DNA from: Luteitalea sp. TBR-22
GTDB taxonomy: Bacteria; Acidobacteriota; Vicinamibacteria; Vicinamibacterales; Vicinamibacteraceae
Length of the DNA: 64,000 nucleotides
Reading direction: 5' to 3'
NCBI RefSeq assembly: GCF_016865485.1
Contig: NZ_AP024452.1
Span: forward strand, 3,432,501 to 3,496,500
Below the pieces are notes generated by a model. It did no database searches and had not been told where the DNA came from. It was given only the letters and a program-made list of their open reading frames with translations. Below are positions 33,711-40,700 of the stretch, in pieces. Position numbers and translations under genes: made by a program. Position 1 is the stretch's first letter. Every line of letters starts with the position of its first letter.

Positions 33711-35006
33711 TCACAACGCGTACGGCTTCCTGAACTTCCGCGAAAGGTACCGGTTCGCATCGTCGTCGCCGACGAACCGCTCGCGCGTGTCGTCCCAGTG
33801 CAGCCGGCGCCCGGTGCGATAGGCGATGTTGGACAGCAGGCCCAGCTTCGTCAGCCGATGACCGTAGCGCACGTTGCACGTGGTCTCGAGGTTGCGGGCC
33901 TTGATCGCGTCGATGAACTCGCGCAGGTGCCCGGGCGAATCGGGGATGCTCTGGGCAGGCCGCGGGAAGTCCTCGACGAGCTTGCCCTTCACCCACACCT
34001 CGTGCCGGCCGTAGTTGGTGACCAGCGTCGCCTCGCTGCCTTCGAACACGCACCCGATACCGCCCATGTGCGTGAAGCCCGTCGGCGGCGCCGGACGCAG
34101 GCTGAACGACAGCAGCAGTTCGGGATACTCGAGGAGCGCCTCCATCGTGTCCGGCGTCTCGGTGACGTCGTTGACGACGTATCGCCCGCCCATCGCCGAC
34201 ACGCTGCGCGGCGCCTTCAGGTCGAGCGCCCACACGGCCACGTCGACGATGTGGCACCAGAAGTCGATGAACGTGCCGCCCGAGTAGTCCCAGAAGTTGC
34301 GGAAGGACCGGTGCGACCGGAGCGGGTGGTATTCGCGCCGCGGCGCGGGGCCGAGCCAGAAGTCGTAGTCGAGTTCGGCCGGGCGCGTCGCCGGTTCGCC
34401 GTTGGTCAGCGGACCGTCCCACGTCTTCCAGCACTGCACGCGGTGGATGCGCCCCAGCGCGCCCGACCTCACCAGCTCCACCACGTTGCGGTAGTTCCGC
34501 CCGGTGTTGTGGATGTGGTTGCCCATCTGCGTGACCCGGGCATGGCGGGTCGAGGCGTCGGCCATGGCTCGCCCTTCCGCCACGCTGTACGCAAGCGGCT
34601 TCTCGACGAACACGTCCTTGCCGGCCTCCATCGCGCGCACCGCCGTGATGGCGTGCCAGTGATCGGGCGTCTGGATGGCGACCGCGTCGATGTCCTTGCG
34701 GGTGAGCAGGCGGCGGAAGTCGCCCTCCCCTGCCGGCGCGTACCCGAGCGCGCCGTTCACCAGCGCGATGGCGGCGTCGCGGTGGCGGCTGTCGACGTCG
34801 CAGATGGCCGCGATGCGCACGTCGGGGTGGGTGATGAAGTCCTTGAGGCGCCCCGTGCCCATGCCACCGACGCCAATCAACGCGAGGCGCAACTGGTCAC
34901 TCGGCGCTGCCGGCTGGGCGAAGGCCGGACGATGGATGACGGAGGCGAGGCCGGCGGCCGCGCCGAGGAACACGCGGCGCGACACGCCGCCCTGCTGATC
35001 AGACAC
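33711..35006 (-). CDS. Tat-exported Gfo/Idh/MocA dehydrogenase
   Basis: A 431-residue protein beginning with a twin-arginine signal ('SRRVFLGAAAGLASVIHRPA'). The NAD-binding domain follows (LALIGVGGMGTGRLKDF) with FVEKPLAYSVAEG and the substrate domain 'WDYSGGTFIDFWCHIVDVAVW'. It resembles the exported glucose-fructose-oxidoreductase-like dehydrogenases common in Planctomycetes and Acidobacteria that oxidise sugars in the periplasm with a tightly bound cofactor. A GTG at 35006 is chosen. It is 14 bp downstream of an MBL hydrolase gene and probably co-transcribed. Confidence 0.9.
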   Translation of the reverse strand: MSDQQGGVSRRVFLGAAAGLASVIHRPAFAQPAAPSDQLRLALIGVGGMGTGRLKDFITHPDVRIAAICDVDSRHRDAAIALVNGALGYAPAGEGDFRRLLTRKDIDAVAIQTPDHWHAITAVRAMEAGKDVFVEKPLAYSVAEGRAMADASTRHARVTQMGNHIHNTGRNYRNVVELVRSGALGRIHRVQCWKTWDGPLTNGEPATRPAELDYDFWLGPAPRREYHPLRSHRSFRNFWDYSGGTFIDFWCHIVDVAVWALDLKAPRSVSAMGGRYVVNDVTETPDTMEALLEYPELLLSFSLRPAPPTGFTHMGGIGCVFEGSEATLVTNYGRHEVWVKGKLVEDFPRPAQSIPDSPGHLREFIDAIKARNLETTCNVRYGHRLTKLGLLSNIAYRTGRRLHWDDTRERFVGDDDANRYLSRKFRKPYAL

Positions 35007-35020
35007 GCGTAGGGCTCCGC

Positions 35021-35890
35021 TTACTTCTTCAGCTCGGCATAGATGGCCGACACGTTGGCCTGGCCTCGACCGATCTGGTAGTCCTTGAACTGCTCCGGCA
35101 GCTTCAGGCCCGCGAAGGCCTCCTCTGCCGTCTTGCCGTCCTTGATGGCCTGTTGCACGGCAGCGAGGAACGCGGCGTTGAACTGCCCGAACTCGACGAA
35201 GCGGCTCCAGGGCATCACGTCGGCGTGACCGGGGATCACCGTGTCGACGCCGGAGATGCCGGCCGCCGCCTTCTTCAGGGTCTCGGGGTACGCCACGCCC
35301 GTGCCGCCGTTCTTCGTGTCGATGAGCGGCGTCCCGAGGCCCGCGAACAGGTCGCCGGTATGCGCCACCCGCAACGCCGGGAAGACGACGATGGTGTCGC
35401 CGTTGGTGTGGCCGGGGCCGAAGTGGCGCAACTCGATGCGCTCGTCGCCCGAGCCCAGCGTCAACCGGTCGGTGTAGGTCCGGTCGGGCAGGAACTGCGC
35501 CTTCTCGCCGGCGAAGGCCGGCATCTTCTCCATGTTGGCCTTGGTGTTGACGTGCGCCACCACCTCGACCGACGCCGGGAAGTACTCGTTGCTGCCCGTG
35601 TGATCCCCGTGCGTGTGGGTGTTGATGATCGTCGTCACCGGCTTGTCGGTGACCGTGCGCACCTGCTGCATGATCCGCTCGCCCCAGTTGGCGAGCTTGG
35701 TGTCCACCAGGACCACGCCGGCTCTGGTGATGAAGGCCGCCGTGTTGCCACCGCCGCCCTTCACCACGTACAGGTTGTCCTTGACCTTCAGGATCTCGGC
35801 CACCTGCGGCGGCCCGCCCGCCGGTTGCCGCGCCATGATGCCCGCGGCGCCGAAGGCCACGAGGACGCCGATGAGGAAGAACCTTCGCAT
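35021..35890 (-). CDS. Exported metallo-beta-lactamase-fold hydrolase
   Basis: A 289-residue protein with a signal peptide (MRRFFLIGVLVAFGAAGIMA) and the zinc motif HxHxDH in NTHTHGDHTGS. Later metal ligands lie in FGPGHTNGDT and 'IPGHADV'. It is a periplasmic MBL-fold hydrolase of the cyclase/quinoprotein-type subgroup. The substrate is uncertain (lactone, phosphoester or beta-lactam). It is upstream of, and close to, the Tat dehydrogenase, suggesting a joint periplasmic step such as opening of a sugar lactone (inference). Confidence 0.9.
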   Translation of the reverse strand: MRRFFLIGVLVAFGAAGIMARQPAGGPPQVAEILKVKDNLYVVKGGGGNTAAFITRAGVVLVDTKLANWGERIMQQVRTVTDKPVTTIINTHTHGDHTGSNEYFPASVEVVAHVNTKANMEKMPAFAGEKAQFLPDRTYTDRLTLGSGDERIELRHFGPGHTNGDTIVVFPALRVAHTGDLFAGLGTPLIDTKNGGTGVAYPETLKKAAAGISGVDTVIPGHADVMPWSRFVEFGQFNAAFLAAVQQAIKDGKTAEEAFAGLKLPEQFKDYQIGRGQANVSAIYAELKK

Positions 35891-35922
35891 GTCGCCGCTC
35901 CTTGCGTGACGCCTGACCATTG

Positions 35923-35948
35923 GGCCGGGTGAGACACCCGGCCTTACC
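35923..35948. repeat. GC hairpin with TTACC, copy 2
   Basis: Arms GGCCGGGTG and CACCCGGCC around AGA, followed by TTACC. It nearly repeats 1897-1922. Here the TTA is the stop codon of the HupE-like gene on the minus strand, so the hairpin follows that stop directly and may end or stabilise its mRNA. Confidence 0.7.
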
Positions 35949-37056
35949 TGGGGGCCGAGAGCCACGTGCGCTCGACGAACCACCACGCGCCGGCCAGCAG
36001 CACCACCACGGAGCCGACGACCACGATCCGCTCGGCGACCCGCGGCGCGCGACGCCGCACCGCCGCCATGGCGGAGGCGACCACCACCACGATGGCGGCC
36101 TGGCCGATCTCCACGCCCAGGTTGAACGCGAACAACGATACCCCAAGGGCGGTCGGTGGCAAGCCCTGCTCGCGCAGCACGCCTGCGAACCCGAAGCCGT
36201 GCACGAGGCCGAAGACGAGCGCCACCCAGAGCCGCACGTCGCGACCACGCCCCCCGACCAGCAGCGTGTCGGCGCCGACGAAGACGATGCTGAGCGCGAT
36301 CAGCGGCTCGACGATGCGGGCGGGCGGGTCGACGATCGACAACGTGGCCAGCGCCAGCGTGACGCTGTGCCCGACCGTGAAGGCCGTGACGATCGCCAGC
36401 AGGCGCCGCAGCGTGCCGCCCGGAAGCAGCAGCCCGATGATGAAGAGGATGTGATCGGGGCCGATCGCGATGTGGTGGATGCCCGAGGCGACGAACCGCC
36501 GCAGCACGGCCATCCGCCCCTGGCGCGTGCCCGTGAAGTACTCGGCGCGGTAGCGCTGGTTGTCGAGCACGTCCTGCCAGCGCACCTGATCGCCTTCATA
36601 CACGGTCACGAAGGTCTGGTGATTGGACTCGCCCGGGAACAGACGCGCGCCGATCCCCAGCAGGCCGGGCGACCGTGACAACTGCGCATGCCAGGCGATG
36701 GCCACGGCGTCCTGGCCCGGAACAGGCTCCACCCGGTCGATCTGCCAGGTGATGGGCGTGCCGTCCGCCTCGATGGCCGCACGCGTGGTGACCAGGGTGA
36801 CGATGGCGTCCAGGTGACGCGCCACCGTCGCCGGTTCGGCCAGGGCGCGCGGATCCGGCAGCCCCACTTCGCGGGCCACGTCGATGGTGTGCAGCACCAA
36901 CGTTCCGTCGAGGCGGGCGGGCGAGACCTTCACGTCGAGGTAACTGAACGGCGCCGGGTGCGCCGCCACCGGCCGCGTCCCCGCCACCAGGATCAGGGCG
37001 GCCAACAGGCACGCACGGACCGCGTAGGTCGCGGCGATCGCTTGGCACGAGCGCAT
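35944..37056 (-). CDS. HupE/UreJ-like membrane protein
   Basis: A 370-residue protein with a signal peptide, an extracytoplasmic beta-rich N-terminal part ('AHPAPFSYLDVKVSPARLDG'), then six or seven membrane helices with the motif FVASGIHHIAIGPDHILFII and 'AFTVGHSVTLALA...GLVHGFGFAGVL'. The His/Asp-rich membrane motifs are those of HupE/UreJ (Ni2+/Co2+ permeases or accessory proteins). No hydrogenase or urease is in the window. Its ATG overlaps the stop of the phytanoyl-CoA-dioxygenase-like gene by 1 nt. Confidence 0.85.
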   Translation of the reverse strand: MRSCQAIAATYAVRACLLAALILVAGTRPVAAHPAPFSYLDVKVSPARLDGTLVLHTIDVAREVGLPDPRALAEPATVARHLDAIVTLVTTRAAIEADGTPITWQIDRVEPVPGQDAVAIAWHAQLSRSPGLLGIGARLFPGESNHQTFVTVYEGDQVRWQDVLDNQRYRAEYFTGTRQGRMAVLRRFVASGIHHIAIGPDHILFIIGLLLPGGTLRRLLAIVTAFTVGHSVTLALATLSIVDPPARIVEPLIALSIVFVGADTLLVGGRGRDVRLWVALVFGLVHGFGFAGVLREQGLPPTALGVSLFAFNLGVEIGQAAIVVVVASAMAAVRRRAPRVAERIVVVGSVVVLLAGAWWFVERTWLSAPR

Positions 37057-37826
37057 CACTGCGGATGCCCGAGGCCCCGGCGGATGGCACGCTCGACCGG
37101 CGAGTAGGCGCCATCGGCGCGATCGAGTTGCAGCGGCGCCGCCGGGTGCAACGGCGGCTGGGCGAGGAATCGCGGCATCGTCCCGTGGTGCGGTTGCGCC
37201 GCGTGGACCAGGAACGGATGGCAGAGGAACACGTCGCCGGCGCGTCCGGTGGCGAAGGCGAGCGGCCGCGCCAGCGTCGACGGCGGGAATCGCTGGGCCA
37301 GTTCCATGAACGTCAGCCCGTCCGGGCCGGCCGGCTGCAGCAATCGCGGGATGTCCAGGTGCGACCCCACCAGGAGCCGCGTCGGGGCGTCGTCGGGGCC
37401 CGTATCCGAGAACAGGAAGAGCATCAGCAACGCGCGGCCGCGGGAATCCACCGTGAGGCGCATGGAGCCGTCGGCGGCGTAGAAGCCGGCGTCGACGTGC
37501 CAGCCGGCGTCGCCGGGGTCCTCTGGCGAGGGGAACCGCACGGGACAGGTGCCGAGGCTGACCCGCGGGGTCCAGCGGCCGGGGCCCACCAACACGTCGA
37601 AGGCGGCGTGGAGGGCCGGCGTATTGGCGGCGGCGCGGAATGGTTCGGCGGCCTGATCGCCGAGGCGGACCACGGGACGTGTCCAGGTGCTCCGGTCGCG
37701 CGGGTCGCACCCCGTCTGCGGCCACAACAGGGCGCGACACTCGGCGGCGACCGCTGGCGGAAACGCCTCGCGGACCACCACGAACCCGTCGTCTTCGAAG
37801 CGCGTGGCGTTGACCGGTGACGACAC
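37056..37826 (-). CDS. Phytanoyl-CoA dioxygenase-family protein
   Basis: About 256 residues with the Fe(II)/2-oxoglutarate site: H and D in 'AGWHVDAGFY' and the distal His in 'HPFLVHAAQPHH', with Arg in 'MPRFLAQPPL' likely binding oxoglutarate. It is a cytoplasmic PhyH-like oxygenase of unknown substrate. GTG 37826 is preferred over GTG/ATG 37883 because the preceding residues are basic and the fold begins at 'FEDDGFVVVREAFP'. It is coupled to the HupE-like gene downstream. Confidence 0.8.
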   Translation of the reverse strand: MSSPVNATRFEDDGFVVVREAFPPAVAAECRALLWPQTGCDPRDRSTWTRPVVRLGDQAAEPFRAAANTPALHAAFDVLVGPGRWTPRVSLGTCPVRFPSPEDPGDAGWHVDAGFYAADGSMRLTVDSRGRALLMLFLFSDTGPDDAPTRLLVGSHLDIPRLLQPAGPDGLTFMELAQRFPPSTLARPLAFATGRAGDVFLCHPFLVHAAQPHHGTMPRFLAQPPLHPAAPLQLDRADGAYSPVERAIRRGLGHPQ

Positions 37827-37918
37827 GGCCGCATTGTGCCGCACAGCCGAGCAGGACGCACGTCGAGGCGACGAGAAGTGCAAGTCGCCGGCCCGAGCTT
37901 CGCGGGCACTACATAGCT

Positions 37919-37940
37919 GTATACTTAGTTCACTTTATAC
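37919..37940. promoter_or_regulatory. AT-rich GTATAC half-site region
   Basis: GTATAC at 37919-37924 and TATAC at 37936-37940 form an imperfect inverted pair in an AT-rich island. TATACT at 37920-37925 could serve as a -10 element. It shares half-sites with the perfect palindrome at 38136-38157. Confidence 0.4.
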
Positions 37941-38135
37941 GTGCCCCTGCACGCTCGACGAGGCGGAAACCTTATTCAAACCATGGGATCCGAACCTGGC
38001 GTAGCGACCGTCGGTCGGCCAACACGCCCGCCATGCATCCCGCGGGCAGCGTGCCTCGGGGCAGGCCGCGGTCAGTGCCGCGCGCACCCGGGCGCCCCCG
38101 CGATCCTGTCGAGTTCCCTTGGATTGCGTCGAGAT

Positions 38136-38157
38136 AAGTATACGTGCATGTATACTT
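38136..38157 (+). promoter_or_regulatory. Operator-like GTATAC palindrome
   Basis: Eight-bp arms AAGTATAC and GTATACTT surround GTGCAT. The site ends 17 bp before the ATG of the ribbon-helix-helix-like gene and just before its AGGAG ribosome site. It is therefore well placed to repress or autoregulate that gene. Confidence 0.6.
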
Positions 38158-38174
38158 TTCCACAGGAGTACTTC

Positions 38175-38624
38175 ATGCCTCAGGTGACGTTGTACGTGAA
38201 GGACAGCGATCAACCGGTCTGGGAGTCGGCCAGGAGCCTGGCGGCGGCGCGCGGCGAGAGCCTGTCTGCCCTGGTCACCACCGCGCTCGAACTGGTCGCC
38301 GGACGCCGGGACGCGCGGCCTGCGCCCCGCGGTGAGATGGCGCCGGTCGAACTGGTGGGTTGGGACTTCCGCAACCGTGACGTGCCCAGGACGCTTCGCT
38401 TCACGGGCGTGAAGGTGGCGCAAGTGGGTACACTCTCGGCGTACCTCACGCGAGCGCAGAAGATCATCCTCGAGGAATGGGAACTCCTCGACGAGCGCTA
38501 CGTGGCCGTGTTCGATTCCTACGAGGCGCTGCAGGCCCACCCGGTCGCGCAGGCCCTCGACAGCCGCCTGCTGGCCGACATCGCTGCGGCCGTGGGCACC
38601 CCCTTCGTGGAGACCATCGAATGA
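38175..38624 (+). CDS. EXLDI-like / ribbon-helix-helix-type protein
   Basis: A 149-residue protein. The first ~45 residues ('TLYVKDSDQPVWESARSLA', then 'ESLSALVTTALEL') look like a ribbon-helix-helix unit. The rest ('RTLRFTGVKVAQVGTLSAYL', 'VAVFDSYEAL') resembles EXLDI-family proteins, though the diagnostic C-terminal motif is not exact. A DNA-binding regulator is likely. AGGAG lies 6 nt before ATG 38175. A perfect GTATAC palindrome sits just upstream, and the stop overlaps the DinB-like gene by ATGA. Confidence 0.62.
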   Translation: MPQVTLYVKDSDQPVWESARSLAAARGESLSALVTTALELVAGRRDARPAPRGEMAPVELVGWDFRNRDVPRTLRFTGVKVAQVGTLSAYLTRAQKIILEEWELLDERYVAVFDSYEALQAHPVAQALDSRLLADIAAAVGTPFVETIE

Positions 38625-39130
38625 GACCTGCCCTGCTTGCCGTTGCCGCCCTGCTCCTCTCCTCCGTTCCCGCCGCGGCCCAGACCGCCATCGACGGCAT
38701 CCGCACCGAGTTCGCAGCCGTGAAGGCGCAGGTGATGACGGCGGCCAACAAGGCCCCCGAATCGATCTACGGATTCCAGGCGACGCCGGAGGTCTTCACG
38801 CTGCGCAAGCAGTTCCTGCACATCGCCGACGCGAGCTACAGCATCTGTTCCGGGCTGGCGGGCACGCCCGGCAAGCGGCCCAAGGTCGACGCCGACGCGC
38901 CACTGGCCAAGGCCGACGTGCTCGCCGCGCTGACCGGCGCGTTCGACTACTGCGACGCGGCACTGAAGGCCGCCACCGACGCGACGCTGGCCGAGACGGT
39001 GAAGACGGCCAACGGCACCGCGCGCGTCAAGAGCTACTACGCGGCGCATCTGCTCGCCCACACGGGCCTGCACTACGGCAACGTGGTCACCTACATGCGC
39101 CTGAACAAGCTGTCCCCGGGCGAGCAGTAG
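38621..39130 (+). CDS. Secreted DinB-family protein
   Basis: A 169-residue protein with a signal peptide (MRPALLAVAALLLSSVPAAA) and a DinB-like four-helix bundle. Metal-ligand-like His residues lie in 'QFLHIADASYSIC' and 'YAAHLLAHTGLHYGN'. DinB/YfiT proteins are metal-dependent enzymes, often thiol transferases, of varied function; export makes this an envelope member. It is translationally coupled to the EXLDI-like regulator gene. Confidence 0.83.
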   Translation: MRPALLAVAALLLSSVPAAAQTAIDGIRTEFAAVKAQVMTAANKAPESIYGFQATPEVFTLRKQFLHIADASYSICSGLAGTPGKRPKVDADAPLAKADVLAALTGAFDYCDAALKAATDATLAETVKTANGTARVKSYYAAHLLAHTGLHYGNVVTYMRLNKLSPGEQ

Positions 39131-39153
39131 GACAGGCTCCGACCATGCGTGCG

Positions 39154-39217
39154 CGTCGACCTGAAGGTCGACGCCTACGCATTTCTGCTCGTACCTGCCG
39201 ACCTTCAGGTCGGCAGG
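39154..39217. repeat. Paired hairpins between convergent genes
   Basis: Two perfect stems. The first has arms CGTCGACC/GGTCGACG around TGAA (39154-39173), followed by CCTACG. The second has arms CCTGCCGACC/GGTCGGCAGG around TTCA (39194-39217), preceded by CGTAC. The loops are reverse complements, so the pair is also an inverted repeat. It could act as a two-way terminator. Confidence 0.75.
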
Positions 39218-39226
39218 CAGCGCGCG

Positions 39227-40690
39227 CTACGCCAGCAGCGCGTCGACGACCTTCCCGTGCACGTCGGTCAACCGGAACCGGCGGCCCTGGTGAAAGTACG
39301 TGAGCCGTTCGTGGTCCACGCCGAGCAGCCGCAGCATCGTCGCGTGCAGGTCGTGCACGTGGACGCCGCCGTCGACGATGTTGTAGCCGAAGTCGTCGGT
39401 GGCGCCGTGCACGTAGCCGGCCTTCACGCCGCCGCCGGCCATCCACATCGAGAAGCAGCGCGGATGGTGATCGCGCCCGTAGTTGGTCGCCGTCAGCTTC
39501 CCCTGCGAATAGCTGGTACGACCGAACTCCCCGCCCCACACCACGAGCGTGTCGTCGAGCAGGCCGCGTCGCTTCAGGTCGGTCACCAGTGCCGCGCTCG
39601 CGCGATCGGTCTCGCGGCACTGCCGCTCGATGCCTTTCGGCAGGCTGTCGTGCTGATCCCAGCCCTGGTGATACAGCTGGATGAACTTCACGCCCCGCTC
39701 GGCGAGGCGCCGCGCGAGCAGGCAATTGGCGGCGAAGGTGCCCGGCTGCCGCGCGTCGGGGCCGTACAGCTCGAAGGTCTCCGCGGTCTCGCCCGACAAG
39801 TCCATCACGCCCGGCACGCTGGCCTGCATCCGGTACGCCATCTCGTACTGTGCGATGCGCGCGTCGACCTCCGCATCGCCGATCTGCGCCGCTGCCTCGG
39901 CCTGCAGGTCGCGCAAGCGGTCGAGGAGCGCGCGCCGTGACTGCGGACTCACGCCGGCAGGATTGGCCAGGTACAAGACCGCGTCCTTGCCGCTGCGGAA
40001 CTGCACCCCCTGATGCTGCGACGGCAGGAAGCCGCTCCCCCACAGCCGGGAGTACAGCGGCTGATCGACCTTTCCTGGCGTGATCAGCACGACGAAGGCC
40101 GGCAGGTCATCGGTGTCGCTGCCCAGGCCGTAATGCACCCAGGCGCCCATGCTCGGGCGCCCGGCGATCTGCGACCCGGTCTGGAAGAACGTGATCGCCG
40201 GATCGTGGTTGATCGCGTCCGTGTACATGGACCGCACGACGCAGAGCTCGTCGATCACGCGCGCCGTGTGCGGCAGCAGGTCGGAGACCCAGGTGCCCGA
40301 CCGGCCCGCCCGCGAGAACCCGAACTGCGAGCCGGCCAGCGGCAACGACGACTGGTTGCCGGACATGCCCGTGAGCCGCTGCCCCTGGCGCACCGAATCG
40401 GGCAGTTGTTCGCCGTTGCGCGCCCGCAGTACCGGCTTGTCGTCGAACGTCTCCATCTGCGACGGGCCGCCCGCCATGAACAGGTAGATGACCCGCCTGG
40501 CGCGAGGCGTGAAGTGCAGCGCGCGACCGAGGACGCCGGGCGTCGCCGTGGGGCCCGCCGCTGCGGCGACGCGCGGGTGCACGAGACTGCCGAGGGCCAC
40601 GCTGCCCAGGCCCATGCCGACGCGTTGCAGCAGCGCACGCCGCGAGAGACCGGCGGTGGGCAGATCGCCCGTGCAGTGATGGATGCTCAT
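39227..40690 (-). CDS. DUF1501 family protein (Tat-exported)
   Basis: A 487-residue protein with a Tat signal ('LSRRALLQRVGMGLGSVALG') and the DUF1501 core: 'RVIYLFMAGGPSQMETFDDKP', 'LYHQGWDQH', 'VVWGGEFGRTS', 'GRDHHPRCFSMW', 'HVHDLHATML'. The fold is sulfatase/alkaline-phosphatase-like but the reaction is unknown. It lies 10 bp after the PSCyt/DUF1549/DUF1553 gene, the usual pairing in Planctomycetes and Acidobacteria, where both are thought to act outside the cytoplasm on polysaccharides. Confidence 0.92.
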   Translation of the reverse strand: MSIHHCTGDLPTAGLSRRALLQRVGMGLGSVALGSLVHPRVAAAAGPTATPGVLGRALHFTPRARRVIYLFMAGGPSQMETFDDKPVLRARNGEQLPDSVRQGQRLTGMSGNQSSLPLAGSQFGFSRAGRSGTWVSDLLPHTARVIDELCVVRSMYTDAINHDPAITFFQTGSQIAGRPSMGAWVHYGLGSDTDDLPAFVVLITPGKVDQPLYSRLWGSGFLPSQHQGVQFRSGKDAVLYLANPAGVSPQSRRALLDRLRDLQAEAAAQIGDAEVDARIAQYEMAYRMQASVPGVMDLSGETAETFELYGPDARQPGTFAANCLLARRLAERGVKFIQLYHQGWDQHDSLPKGIERQCRETDRASAALVTDLKRRGLLDDTLVVWGGEFGRTSYSQGKLTATNYGRDHHPRCFSMWMAGGGVKAGYVHGATDDFGYNIVDGGVHVHDLHATMLRLLGVDHERLTYFHQGRRFRLTDVHGKVVDALLA

Positions 40691-40700
40691 CCGGCCCGCC

